Shown here one piece after another: positions 34,378-42,604 of a stretch of 64,000 bases of DNA. The stretch is from Chryseobacterium sp. JJR-5R. GTDB lineage: Bacteria > Bacteroidota > Bacteroidia > Flavobacteriales > Weeksellaceae. Each line of letters opens with the position of its first letter. Position 1 is the first letter of the stretch. The stretch spans positions 1,674,001 through 1,738,000 of the forward strand of contig NZ_CP139137.1 in assembly GCF_034047335.1 (NCBI RefSeq), read 5' to 3'. The position numbers were made by a program, and so were the translations under genes. The notes below the pieces were generated by a model. It was not told the origin of the DNA. It ran no database searches and saw only the letters and a program-made list of their open reading frames with translations.

Positions 34378-35271
34378 TTAGTAGTTCTTTATAAAGTCTA
34401 TATTTTCAGATTTGATTTCAAAAATATTTTGCATATAGTCAAGCATATTAGGACTACCTAATACACAAGAATTCAAATGTTCCAGAATCATGTAATATAA
34501 AGTTCCTAGAACACTCCTTTTTTTATCAAAACTTAATAAAATCCATTCATTTTCATCAGGATTATCTTGTAAAAATTCAGGGTATAAATTAACCTTAAAT
34601 AAACCTGTATCTAAAGAATGCTTATTTATATTAATTAGTAATCCTTTATCATATAGGCATAAAACATTAGGTAAAAATTTCCAGTCAGTTGCACTATATA
34701 ATTCTTTGATATGTTCAAATGAAAATTTAGTTGAATCACCAATAAGCATAAAAGTAAACAACGGATTTTTATAACTATAATTAGTAGTTGGAACATTTAA
34801 AAGTATTCCTTTCCCACCAGCATCAATGAAATTTGGACTAATATCATCCCGCTTCAAAAACTTATATACCCGTTCTTTTGTAATTATAAAATCTTTAATG
34901 TAATCTTTATTCCAGCTTGATTTTATTTCTGCATAAGAATAAATGGATTCATAAGTAAGATATTCTGTCAGATCGAAAGTTTTGTATAAAATTGGAGTAC
35001 GAAAATTATCTGCGATAACTAGGTCTAACTGTGGACTTGTATTTAAATCTGCGTCAATAATATGTCCATTGCTAATGTAATATTTTTCAGGTAGTTTTTT
35101 CTTGAAAAAATTGCGTATAGAAATTTCAAATTGGTTGCCAGAAGATGGAATATCTCCAGAATTATGAATGATTTTAACCTGATTTAGGGCAATATCAATT
35201 CCATCTGCTTCAAAATTAAAAAAGGAATCAATTGATAATTTTCTAAATTCTTTATCTACTTTATCACTCAT
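34378..35271 (-). CDS. DUF6602-like PD-(D/E)XK nuclease
   Basis: 297 residues from ATG 35271 (MSDKVDKEF). A longer frame begins upstream, inside the promoter. The fold shows a nuclease core: helix Glu in GNQFEISIRNFF (about residue 49), strand with QLDLVIADN (Asp near 79), and YAEIKSSW (E-x-K near 112). Together these form the E...D...ExK set of PD-(D/E)XK enzymes, as in DUF6602 proteins. The C-terminal half is alpha/beta without known motifs. It is the first gene of a two-gene operon with the NdpA-like protein. Substrate (invading DNA, modified DNA or none) is unknown. Confidence 0.75.
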   Translation of the reverse strand: MSDKVDKEFRKLSIDSFFNFEADGIDIALNQVKIIHNSGDIPSSGNQFEISIRNFFKKKLPEKYYISNGHIIDADLNTSPQLDLVIADNFRTPILYKTFDLTEYLTYESIYSYAEIKSSWNKDYIKDFIITKERVYKFLKRDDISPNFIDAGGKGILLNVPTTNYSYKNPLFTFMLIGDSTKFSFEHIKELYSATDWKFLPNVLCLYDKGLLININKHSLDTGLFKVNLYPEFLQDNPDENEWILLSFDKKRSVLGTLYYMILEHLNSCVLGSPNMLDYMQNIFEIKSENIDFIKNY

Positions 35272-35277
35272 TACGTT

Positions 35278-35307
35278 CAAATATAGGATGTAATTATATA
35301 AATCAAA
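35278..35307 (-). promoter_or_regulatory. Promoter of the nuclease/NdpA-like operon
   Basis: On the minus strand TTTG (35307-35304), 18 nt, TATATTTG (35285-35278), ending 6 nt before the ATG at 35271. The transcript would be leaderless or nearly so. A second TATATTTG box lies at 35336-35329 with a TTG about 16 nt upstream of it. Confidence 0.6.
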
Positions 35308-35499
35308 GTATTTTATTAATTGTACAAACAAATATAAGAAAGAATCTTACATCAAAAATACGGTTTCCCGTAAATAAGCAATAAGTCAATTTTTTATCAA
35401 AGAAAATACAATTAAAACTACTCAAATATTCAGAATCAGGTAAATAATCTTAAACAAATCTCCCAATTGCAAGATGTCTCTAATTACAAATATGTGAAA

Positions 35500-36684
35500 T
35501 CAATTCTTTGCGGTAGCGAATAACTTCGGCATAGTATTTAATTTTGATTTTTTATTCTGTAAAGTTTTTCCAAAAATAGCAATATGCTTTTTACTATCAT
35601 TGATTGCTTCAACAATAGGATCTATTGCATCTTCAGAAAATACTATTTTATATGTTTTGTCAAGTGTTTCAACCCAAATAAACTGATTAAATACATTATT
35701 TATTTTTGTTTTGTCAGGATTTTCAATGGGAAGTTTTTCATCGTTAATCCAATTTAAATACTTAAACACACACTTTAACTGATTTGAGGATAAATTGTAA
35801 CTTGAAAGAATCTTTATTTTGTCAAATAAAGATGAAAAATATATAAAATCTCTTGGTGTTTTAGATTTTAATTCGCCAACAATCTTATATAAAGGTTTAC
35901 CCTCATCATTAGAGATTTTTCCAATATCTCCTGCAGAAATCGCATTTAATATAATATTAAATGCACCTGCTTCGGATTTATCAACGTCAATTTCACTTCC
36001 AGATAAATTTTTATCTTTTTGATTATATCCATAAATCATATTTGTCTTTGGATTTATCATCAAAATTTCTTTGGGGTTAATGTCGAAAATTTCAGGCAGT
36101 AATTTTGACCAAATCTCCATAAATTCTTTACTCTTTTCATTTGCCTTTATTTGTAAGAATCTATTTATTTTTTGAGAATTTTCATTTGCTGTTTCATTCT
36201 TACCTGAAATTCGGTGTATTATTTCTCCTTTTTTTAATTTATAGTCTGAAAAATCATTTAAAGGAATTGTAATGTCATTATTTTTTTCAATTAGTAAGTA
36301 ATAAAATTTTCTAGAACTTATTTGAAATTGTTGTAAATCTAAACCAAAATTACATTTTGTAATTGAGTCTAGTTTTTGATGAACTTTATTTAAATCAATT
36401 TTAGTAAATATTTCCAAATCTTTTTGGGCTAATCCACTATCAGAAATTTCTCCTGTAGTCTCATCTTCTGTAAATCCAACAAGAATAATTCCTCCATTAT
36501 TATTTGTGAAAGAGATGATGTCTTTTCCAAAATTCCTAAAAAAGATTTCTGTTTCATCTGTTAATCCAAAATGATTTAATTCTTTTTTATAATCAATCAA
36601 ATCATTTTCCTTTTTGAAAAGTCCTTGATTTTTAATATCACTAATTATGGAACTTACTTCCTCATTAAGTAAATGTAGATTCAT
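35500..36684 (-). CDS. Schlafen AlbA_2-type putative DNA-binding protein
   Basis: 394 residues. The N-terminal 110 residues carry an AlbA_2 (Schlafen-type) domain: KENDLIDYKKEL, then FGKDIISFTNNNGGIILVGF, matching the family's E-x-x-x-x-x-K...N-x-x-GG-x-hhhG pattern. The rest (about 120-394) is unassigned and rich in lysine and asparagine. Proteins with this domain occur in defence and mobile regions and some act on RNA or DNA. The gene is strongly AT-rich and lies 228 nt upstream of the nuclease operon on the same strand; it may be part of the same module or a separate insertion. Confidence 0.75.
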   Translation of the reverse strand: MNLHLLNEEVSSIISDIKNQGLFKKENDLIDYKKELNHFGLTDETEIFFRNFGKDIISFTNNNGGIILVGFTEDETTGEISDSGLAQKDLEIFTKIDLNKVHQKLDSITKCNFGLDLQQFQISSRKFYYLLIEKNNDITIPLNDFSDYKLKKGEIIHRISGKNETANENSQKINRFLQIKANEKSKEFMEIWSKLLPEIFDINPKEILMINPKTNMIYGYNQKDKNLSGSEIDVDKSEAGAFNIILNAISAGDIGKISNDEGKPLYKIVGELKSKTPRDFIYFSSLFDKIKILSSYNLSSNQLKCVFKYLNWINDEKLPIENPDKTKINNVFNQFIWVETLDKTYKIVFSEDAIDPIVEAINDSKKHIAIFGKTLQNKKSKLNTMPKLFATAKN

Positions 36685-36895
36685 ATGTTGTAATTTTGAA
36701 TAATATTACAAATAATATTTAAATTAATACACATTGTAAATTAAAGTTATATTTATTCAATTATGTAAAAATAAAATTGATTAATATTATTGGTTTTATA
36801 ATTATAAGAACTTTCATTTTTAAAATGTCTTTGGGTTAAAATTATCAACCCTTTTCTAACTTATAAATAGTTTATTATAAATAAGTCTTCGCACT

Positions 36896-37230
36896 CTCCA
36901 TTTTTTTAAAACAAGATCGTTTATAACTTCCAGCAATTGCAGAATCTCACAACCAAACCTCACAATAGATCTCCCAACTCCTCCGTTTGTTTAAAACAAC
37001 CCTGTTTGTAACCTCCGGAGGACTAGGGAAGTCTCCAACAGTTTGCGGGAAAGTTCCGGAGGGCTCCGTTTGTCTGAAACAACCCTGTTTGTAACCTCCG
37101 GAGAACTACGGAAGTCTCCAACAGTTTGCGGGAAACCTTCGGAGGACTTCTTTGGTTTAAAACAACAGTGTTTGCGACTTCCGGAGCACTCCGTTGGTTT
37201 AAAATAAGATTGTTTGCTACCACAAAAGTT
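36896..37230 (+). repeat. Tandem repeat array, 83-85-bp period, upstream of DUF6261 gene
   Basis: Units begin with CTCCg/aTTTG-like sequence at 36896, 36981, 37064, 37147 and 37189. The 36981 and 37064 units are full (83 bp) and very similar. The 36896 unit is diverged (85 bp) and the last two are half units (42 bp each). A half unit reads CTCCGTTTGTTTAAAACAAC, then CTGTTTGTAACCTCCGGAG. The second half of each full unit (AACAGTTTGCGGGAAA...CCGGAGG) looks like a diverged version of the first. Confidence 0.85.
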
Positions 37231-37243
37231 TTTTTTATATTTG
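37213..37243 (+). promoter_or_regulatory. Promoter of the DUF6261 gene, -33 element inside repeat
   Basis: TTTG at 37213-37216, 19 nt, TATATTTG at 37236-37243. The -33 TTTG is the GTTTG(T/C) segment of the last repeat unit, so the array directly abuts and supplies part of the promoter. Confidence 0.65.
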
Positions 37244-37275
37244 ATTTCTAATTTATTAATTAAAAACGCAAACAG

Positions 37276-37995
37276 ATGAAAATTGCACTCACTAAGTTGA
37301 GCACCAAAGACCTCGCGACTTTGGCTCAAAGAATTATTTCAAACGCACAATCAGGAAAATATCCTGCCATTGCCAACCACCCGCTTATTGCGGCTTTACA
37401 GAGTTCCTATACGGAGTATGACCGGGTATATGCCAAGCAGAGCTACAGCGGAAAAGGGAAGGATGTTGCCACCGCGGATCATGAAAGGGATATTGCCTAT
37501 TCCACTCTTAAGGCCTTCCTGAACGGCTACCGGAAACTGCCTTCCGCAGCGAACCGCCAGGCTGCTGAGGATCTGTACACGGTTTTTAAAACCTTCGGGC
37601 TGGATCTTGACCGGTTAAGCTATTCTTCGCAGACCGCACAGATGGGAAAACTCATTGAAAGGCTGGAAATTCCTGACAACACACAGAAAATCGCACTGCT
37701 GTCCCTTACTGCAGCATTTGCCGAAATGAAATCTAAGCATGTATATTTTGAGGAAATCTTTGCAGACCAGGCAGAAGCCAACGCCGGGCTCAGGCAGATG
37801 ACCAGCGCGAGTGCCATCCGCAAAGATCTTGAAAAGCACCTGAAATCTTACCTTAATTTATTAACTGCCATGAAAGACGTTACCGGATGGGAACTGTTCT
37901 ACAGTGACACAAACGAACTGGTAAAGGCTGCGAAAAATTCTTATCAGCAGAAAATCGGCAGTGAAGCAAAAACCGGATCATCCGGAAATGCCTGA
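37276..37995 (+). CDS. DUF6261 family protein
   Basis: 239 residues, almost entirely predicted helix, cytoplasmic (no signal peptide). Starts MKIALTKLSTKDLATLAQRI; other family-like blocks are FLNGYRKLPSAANRQAAEDL and MKDVTGWELFYSDTNELVKA. The family is common and often multi-copy in Bacteroidota and has no known function. GC-richer than the island upstream. Expression is likely driven by the promoter fused to the repeat array. Confidence 0.75.
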   Translation: MKIALTKLSTKDLATLAQRIISNAQSGKYPAIANHPLIAALQSSYTEYDRVYAKQSYSGKGKDVATADHERDIAYSTLKAFLNGYRKLPSAANRQAAEDLYTVFKTFGLDLDRLSYSSQTAQMGKLIERLEIPDNTQKIALLSLTAAFAEMKSKHVYFEEIFADQAEANAGLRQMTSASAIRKDLEKHLKSYLNLLTAMKDVTGWELFYSDTNELVKAAKNSYQQKIGSEAKTGSSGNA

Positions 37996-38123
37996 TCCTA
38001 CGATAAAAAGTACTTCAACACCGTTGTTCATACCTTGCTCCCGCAGGTTTTCCTGTGGAAGATTATGGTTGCAGAAAATCTAAAACAAACTTTAAATGAT
38101 GATACATGATATAATATATTTCC

Positions 38124-38131
38124 TATATTTG
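38124..38131 (+). promoter_or_regulatory. -7 box of the toxin-antitoxin operon
   Basis: TATATTTG, 32 nt before the antitoxin ATG at 38164. No clear -33 TTG. The preceding ATGATGATACATGATATAAT region is AT-rich with short dyads that could bind the antitoxin. Confidence 0.45.
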
Positions 38132-38163
38132 TCTCATAAAATGATATTTAAAAACATAAGATA

Positions 38164-38511
38164 ATGATAGCGGAAATAGAAAAATACATCGAGATCCAGA
38201 ACAATATTGATGAGATCCTGAAAAATTCGCCTTTCAAAATGTCGTATATTATTGAGAAATCCGGAATTAAGAAACCGACATTCTTCAAGAAGCTGAAGGA
38301 AAAGAGATTTACGCCGGAAGAGCTCCTGGTGATTTCCAAAACCATAGAAGTGAAGCCGTGGCGCAATGAAACCAAAGAAGAGATTCTGGAATCTCTGAAA
38401 AAAACTGAGCAGGATTTTAAAAATGGTAAGGGAATTCCAGGTGAAACTGTTTTAGAAGATATGAGAAAACGTATTGAAAAATATAAAGATGATACGTTAC
38501 GAAATATCTGA
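38164..38511 (+). CDS. Antitoxin-like protein with HTH
   Basis: 115 residues. The N-terminal 75 residues have a Cro-like helix-turn-helix (SYIIEKSGIKKPTFFKKLKE, then FTPEELLVISKTIE). The C-terminal 40 residues are charged and helical, the usual place of a toxin-neutralising segment. Its 3' end overlaps the RelE/ParE-like gene by 23 nt, the standard arrangement of type II toxin-antitoxin operons. The antitoxin family itself is not named; the call rests on context and HTH. Confidence 0.7.
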   Translation: MIAEIEKYIEIQNNIDEILKNSPFKMSYIIEKSGIKKPTFFKKLKEKRFTPEELLVISKTIEVKPWRNETKEEILESLKKTEQDFKNGKGIPGETVLEDMRKRIEKYKDDTLRNI

Positions 38512-38788
38512 AAAAGCACAACAGGATCTTTTGAATATTGAATGTTATCTTTTGGAAAAATGGTCGATTGATGTTTTGGAAGATTTCTTTGAGAAATTTA
38601 AAAAGGCAATTACTGTTTTGCTTGATAAAAAAATTATCTTTCAGAAGTATGAAGATACAAATTTTCATAAACTGCTTGTAACAAAACACAATTCATTAAT
38701 TTACAGTTATGAAGAAAACGTCTTATATATTCACAGAGTCCTCCAGAACTTTCAGGATCCGGATGAAAATTACAACACTTTAAAATAA
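38489..38788 (+). CDS. RelE/ParE-superfamily toxin
   Basis: 99 residues from ATG 38489 (MIRYEISEKAQQDLLNIE). The ParE/RelE pattern is visible: N-terminal strand, two helices (AQQDLLNIECYLLEKWS; FFEKFKKAITVLL), then strands with NFHKLLVTKHNSLIYSYEEN and VLYIHRVLQNFQDP. Such toxins inhibit gyrase (ParE) or cleave mRNA at the ribosome (RelE); which applies here cannot be decided. It overlaps the antitoxin gene and ends 9 nt before the next gene. Confidence 0.75.
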   Translation: MIRYEISEKAQQDLLNIECYLLEKWSIDVLEDFFEKFKKAITVLLDKKIIFQKYEDTNFHKLLVTKHNSLIYSYEENVLYIHRVLQNFQDPDENYNTLK

Positions 38789-38797
38789 AAATAGGAT

Positions 38798-39565
38798 ATG
38801 AAAAAAATAGGAATCATCGGCTGCGGCTGGCTGGGGAATCACATTGCAGAAAGGCTGACCGGCCGGTATGAAATTTTTGCAACCACTACGACGCCTTCTA
38901 AAATACAGGAACTGAAATCTAAAGGCTATCATGCCACGCTGGTAAGCTTTCCTGATGAATCAGGTCCGGAAATGAAAGTTTGGGAAGCTGCAGCGCAGCT
39001 GGACGCCGTTATTATCAGCGTTCCGTTTTCCGGGCTTCGGGGTACGCAGGTTTCTATGACGGAGAAGCGCCGGAACCTGCTTCATTTCTTAGGTGACTTT
39101 AAAGGCCAGCTTTTTTATACAAGCTCTACAGGTGTTTATCCGCAGGAAGAAAAAGAGTTTACGGAAGACGATCAGCCTGCTGCGGAGGTGGAGAGTGAAC
39201 GTTTTATTTTAGAAAAATTTCCCAACGCCAATATCCTGAGGCTGGCCGGATTAATGGGCGGTGACCGGCTTTTGAAAAACTATCATATCTCCGGACTGGA
39301 TCAGCTGGTCAACCATATCCATTATGCGGATATCTGTTCGGTGGTTGAAAAAATGCTGGAAAACCGGTCCCGGTCCAAAGTATACAATGTGGTGGCGCCT
39401 GTCCATCCCAACAAAGAAGAGGTGATCAATGCGCAGAAAGGCCTTCCGTATTCGGGGGAACGCACTGATAAAGGCAGAACTATATCGCCGGCAAAATTAA
39501 TGTCAGAACTGGGTTTTGAATTCCGGTATCCTGACCCAAGGTATTTTCATAATGCTGATGCTTAA
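38798..39565 (+). CDS. NAD(P)-binding epimerase/dehydratase-like protein (YeeZ-type)
   Basis: 255 residues. N-terminal Rossmann GIIGCGWLGNHIAERL and the extended-SDR active-site region YTSSTGVYPQ (Ser/Thr and Tyr), then LRLAGLMGGDR and NVVAPVHPNKEEV. The short length and the sequence match the atypical extended SDRs related to YeeZ of E. coli. Substrate unknown. It follows the toxin gene by 9 nt, probably by chance read-through, and has its own terminator. Confidence 0.85.
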   Translation: MKKIGIIGCGWLGNHIAERLTGRYEIFATTTTPSKIQELKSKGYHATLVSFPDESGPEMKVWEAAAQLDAVIISVPFSGLRGTQVSMTEKRRNLLHFLGDFKGQLFYTSSTGVYPQEEKEFTEDDQPAAEVESERFILEKFPNANILRLAGLMGGDRLLKNYHISGLDQLVNHIHYADICSVVEKMLENRSRSKVYNVVAPVHPNKEEVINAQKGLPYSGERTDKGRTISPAKLMSELGFEFRYPDPRYFHNADA

Positions 39566-39570
39566 AAATG

Positions 39571-39602
39571 AAACCTGCTGTTGGGCAGGTTTATTTTTTT
39601 TT
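39571..39602 (+). terminator. Terminator after the YeeZ-type gene
   Basis: Stem AAACCTGC (39571-39578) / GCAGGTTT (39585-39592) and a long T run. The stem equals those in the hutU region, with a different loop. Confidence 0.8.
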
Positions 39603-39747
39603 ACGGTGTAGGAGACTGTTTATATTCCCGCTGATTCCACAGATTCTGCTGATTCTTATGGGGATTTAATCTGCCGGAGCTGAGAGAGACAGTATGATTT
39701 ATTTAGACAGGTACTTCCGTTTTATTTAAACAGGTAGGAGAATCAGA

Positions 39748-40548
39748 TTACATCGATCTCCTTTGTGCCGCTATTTTTTCATATTCTGATTGGATGAGTT
39801 CTTTACCGTAGATCTTTTCCAGACGCCTTACGGTAAAATGCCCTTTGGCCATATCCTGGAAATGATTGATGAATATGGTATTGACGATGGCTCCGCCCGC
39901 CGCTCCGATGGCCGGGATAGCCTGGGCGGCCACCTTTTCCGTTACCTGAATATTAAAACGTGATGCAATTTTCACAACCAGTTTTACCAGTTGGGGCGCA
40001 CTTTTGTCCGCCACAGCATTTTTTGTGATAAACTCAGCCGCGCTGCCTACTGATTTTGACAATGCCGCCCGGACCGTAAAGTAACCGCTTTCGGTGGCAT
40101 CATCCGACTGGCTTTTGCCACCCAGTGCAAAAACTTCAAGACAGGCCAGTTTCGTAGCCGGATCATTAATGGATTCGCCTTCGCTGCGTGCAATGTCAAT
40201 AATGGAACGGAGCATAATGGTGGTAGAAAGGGGAAGTTCAATAGCAAGCGCCGGAAGCCCGAAAAACCCGCCTATGGCACCGGATGAGGCAACCCCTATT
40301 TTGTGCCATAAATTTGAAGCCTTGGAATTGGGTGACTCCTTCATGGTCAACACCGCGGCATCAGCTGCTTTCAGCAAAGCGGTTTTTGTAATTTCGCCTA
40401 TTTTCCCGTTCCAGCTAGCCGGGAGGCGTTCCAGTCCTTTTTCAATAGGGGAGCCAATAAGGTTGGTTATTTTGGCGGCTATTCCGGGGTTTTCCAGGAT
40501 TTGCATGGCTGTGGATAATTCCTGGTGATGATTTGCGGATATGTTCAT
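39748..40548 (-). CDS. EcsC family protein
   Basis: 266 residues. EcsC-type helical protein: ASSGAIGGFFGLPALAIELP near residue 90 and ELPLSTTIMLRSIIDIARSEG, and a second glycine-rich hydrophobic stretch AIPAIGAAGGAIVNTIFINHFQ near 212-233 before the charged C-terminus. The domain is found in bacteria next to ABC exporters (Bacillus EcsC) and in lone genes as here; the role is unknown. Hydrophobic stretches suggest peripheral or partial membrane association. Confidence 0.85.
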   Translation of the reverse strand: MNISANHHQELSTAMQILENPGIAAKITNLIGSPIEKGLERLPASWNGKIGEITKTALLKAADAAVLTMKESPNSKASNLWHKIGVASSGAIGGFFGLPALAIELPLSTTIMLRSIIDIARSEGESINDPATKLACLEVFALGGKSQSDDATESGYFTVRAALSKSVGSAAEFITKNAVADKSAPQLVKLVVKIASRFNIQVTEKVAAQAIPAIGAAGGAIVNTIFINHFQDMAKGHFTVRRLEKIYGKELIQSEYEKIAAQRRSM

Positions 40549-41117
40549 GATCTGATAATTGAATTGATGATAAATATTGATTAATAGTATGTTGTGGTTC
40601 TTAATTGTTTATATGGCGAACTGCCAGTCTGTATGAAGTTCCGAAGAATTTTATATCGGGAATCCTAATCTGGATATCCGGATAGGTTCTCAGTCTATTT
40701 TCCTCTGTATGGCGGAAAATATCTGAACGGACGTATGGAGTTCTAAAATGCACGGCAGGTAAACAGTATAATTGTAAGCTTAAAAATACGGAACATTTTT
40801 AAACAAATGCCTACCACTTTTGCCATTTCATTCATTCTCTTTTTTGCCCTTGTCTCAGGCCCGGAATGTTTTTCAAAGGATATTATATTGGAAGTAATGG
40901 GGTGTCAAATTTTTACGCTCCGGCCTGTAGCATTTTGTCTGGCAATATCCGGCATTCTGAAGCTTATCACCCTCAAACGGAAAAACGGTTTAAATACAAA
41001 TAATCTGCTGAATATGGAAATCAGCTTAACGTTTTACACTGAGACGTAGATAAGTTTTAGTGTTTTCCAACCTTCTCAGTAAATAATGCATCTATACAAT
41101 TAAAGATAAGATTTATT
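40549..41117. other. 569-bp interval without a supported gene
   Basis: An 80-codon frame at 40807-41049 begins with a hydrophobic stretch but shows no family, RBS or conserved pattern, so it is not called. No terminator or repeat stands out. The interval probably holds the divergent promoters of the EcsC gene and the TonB-plug gene. Confidence 0.5.
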
Positions 41118-41717
41118 ATGAAAATTACGATACCTCAACCCTGCCACGAGAACTGGGATACCATGACACCGGATGAACAAGGAAAGTTCTGTTCCGTATG
41201 CTCAAAAACCGTAAGGGATTTTACAGCGGCTTCCGATGAAGACCTAGCAGAAGCATTTTCCGGGATTTCCGAAACGGCGTGCGGACATTTTAAGGCTTCG
41301 CAGCTTAACCGCGATCTGCAGTATTCGCATATCAATTCCCTCTTTGCTAAGTTTGCCGTAGGTTTTGCAGTAACGGCAGGAGGGATTATTCCTATTCATG
41401 CCCAACAGCATGAACCACAGGAAAAGATAATAAGGCAATCAAAAGTAACAGGAAAAGTAATGCCCGGATTGATAAAGAAGGATACGGCTGATACCCGGAA
41501 CCTTGTTTTAGGCGGCATCCACCGGGTAAGCCTGGACACATACCGGCCTTTGTATGTTATTAATGGCAAAATGGGTACGGAAAGTGATTTTAAAGCCCTT
41601 GACCCGAAATCCATTAAGGCATTAGAAGTACTTAAAGGGACTTCTGCCACTGATCTCTATGGTGAAAAAGCGAAGAACGGAGTGATTGTGGTTACTGTAA
41701 AGCGGAAGAGAAAATAA
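41118..41717 (+). CDS. Miniature TonB-receptor plug-domain protein with N-terminal cysteine-rich domain
   Basis: 199 residues. N-terminus: CHENWDTMTPDEQGKFCSVC, then KTVRDF, a Cys..Cys-x-x-Cys zinc-ribbon-like domain seen at the start of many Bacteroidota anti-sigma/TonB-linked membrane proteins. A hydrophobic helix follows at about 75-95 (FAKFAVGFAVTAGGIIPIHA). The C-terminal 60 residues read like a TonB-dependent receptor plug segment (LYVINGKMGT, DPKSIKALEVLKGTSATDLY, GEKAKNGVIVVTVK), but no beta-barrel follows. A function in linking a periplasmic plug to a cytoplasmic Cys domain is inference. Confidence 0.75.
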   Translation: MKITIPQPCHENWDTMTPDEQGKFCSVCSKTVRDFTAASDEDLAEAFSGISETACGHFKASQLNRDLQYSHINSLFAKFAVGFAVTAGGIIPIHAQQHEPQEKIIRQSKVTGKVMPGLIKKDTADTRNLVLGGIHRVSLDTYRPLYVINGKMGTESDFKALDPKSIKALEVLKGTSATDLYGEKAKNGVIVVTVKRKRK

Positions 41718-41779
41718 CAAACATTAAAAGATAAATTAAAGAATACTGATCATAAAATAAGTGTATAAATCAGGCTGAC

Positions 41780-42286
41780 CTATCTGTTCACCAGTATTTT
41801 TTCAACAGAATCAAGAATTTCTTTTTCTATCGTATCTTCGTCAAGCGTTTCAAGTGTATAAGCCGCAGGTTTCATGGCTGCTGTTCCGGTACCGTTCTGG
41901 AAAATAGTATCCAGGTGAATCCCGATCCTCTTTAAATTTTTGTCCGCCGTAAACATGATATGCGGAAACTTGTCATTCGCATAAAAATTAGAATTCACAT
42001 TCCTTGAAACCTGAAGCCTGATATGGCATTGGAATTGGATGCCCGATCCGGTTGTGGTTGCATGCTCTTCACTGAACGTGATTTTACATCCGAACCCATT
42101 TTCCCTCAGCATCCTCCTGAATTCCTGCATTGTAGGGTCAATGAAATTTTTGCACAGGCTTTTGAAACCTTCAATAAACAGGTCCTCTTCGCTTTTTTTC
42201 TTTTCCAGGCTTTCTTTCCGCTTCTGTTCTTCCGATTTCAGATTTGAGAACAGGGTATTTAGCTTATTTATATTTTCTTCCTTCAT
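41780..42286 (-). CDS. Hypothetical protein with N-terminal coiled coil
   Basis: 168 residues. The first 40 residues are a charged coiled coil (LKSEEQKRKESLEKKKSEE). The rest is an alpha/beta domain with FKITFSEEH-like strands (GFGCKITFSEEHATTTGSGI; QFQCHIRLQVSRNV; HIMFTADKNLKRIGIHLD). No signal peptide, so cytoplasmic. No family recognised; gene structure and start look sound. Confidence 0.65.
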   Translation of the reverse strand: MKEENINKLNTLFSNLKSEEQKRKESLEKKKSEEDLFIEGFKSLCKNFIDPTMQEFRRMLRENGFGCKITFSEEHATTTGSGIQFQCHIRLQVSRNVNSNFYANDKFPHIMFTADKNLKRIGIHLDTIFQNGTGTAAMKPAAYTLETLDEDTIEKEILDSVEKILVNR

Positions 42287-42604
42287 GGATGTGGTATTGG
42301 GCCTTTAGATGAGCTTTTGTATTGTCATCTTAAAGCCTTATGTTTAATATTTTCCAAATATAAATAAAATTGCAAAAATGGATATGATGTAAATATCGTA
42401 GCCTGAGATTAAAATATTTTCTGAAATTTATAGGAATTTGAGGTCCGGAGAATGAGGAAATGAAAGTATCCTATATTAATTCTCATTCAAAAAACCCTGT
42501 AAATAGAGCAAATCTATCAATCTTCTCTTTCAAAAATCAAATTTTACGGCTACCTTTAATATATTCAAATATCAATTCACCATTATTAAAAAAGTAAAAG
42601 AATT
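42287..42604. other. 318-bp interval without a supported gene
   Basis: AT-rich spacer between the minus-strand coiled-coil gene and the gapN-like gene. It contains a weak -7-like TACCTTTA about 50 nt before gapN. Nothing else seen. Confidence 0.4.

Larger units (their letters stand above)
36685..37275. other. 591-bp interval: AT-rich spacer and tandem repeat
   Basis: The first ~200 bp are an AT-rich spacer without a gene. From 36896 the interval is an 83-85-bp tandem repeat that runs into the promoter of the DUF6261 gene. Minus-strand frames across the repeat are open but are products of the repeat and not supported as genes. Confidence 0.6.

Noticed and set aside
36896..37230. CRISPR array
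   Set aside because: The repeats are contiguous and the period is 83-85 bp with no unique spacers; no cas genes are near.
37023..37329. Minus-strand ORFs across the 83-bp repeat, giving proteins of repeated SPPEVSRKLLETS-like sequence
   Set aside because: They arise from the repeat being open in these frames, overlap the DUF6261 start, and have no RBS or known family.
40807..41049. 80-codon frame upstream of the TonB-plug gene
   Set aside because: No conserved motif, no family, no clear start signals; hydrophobic start alone is not enough.
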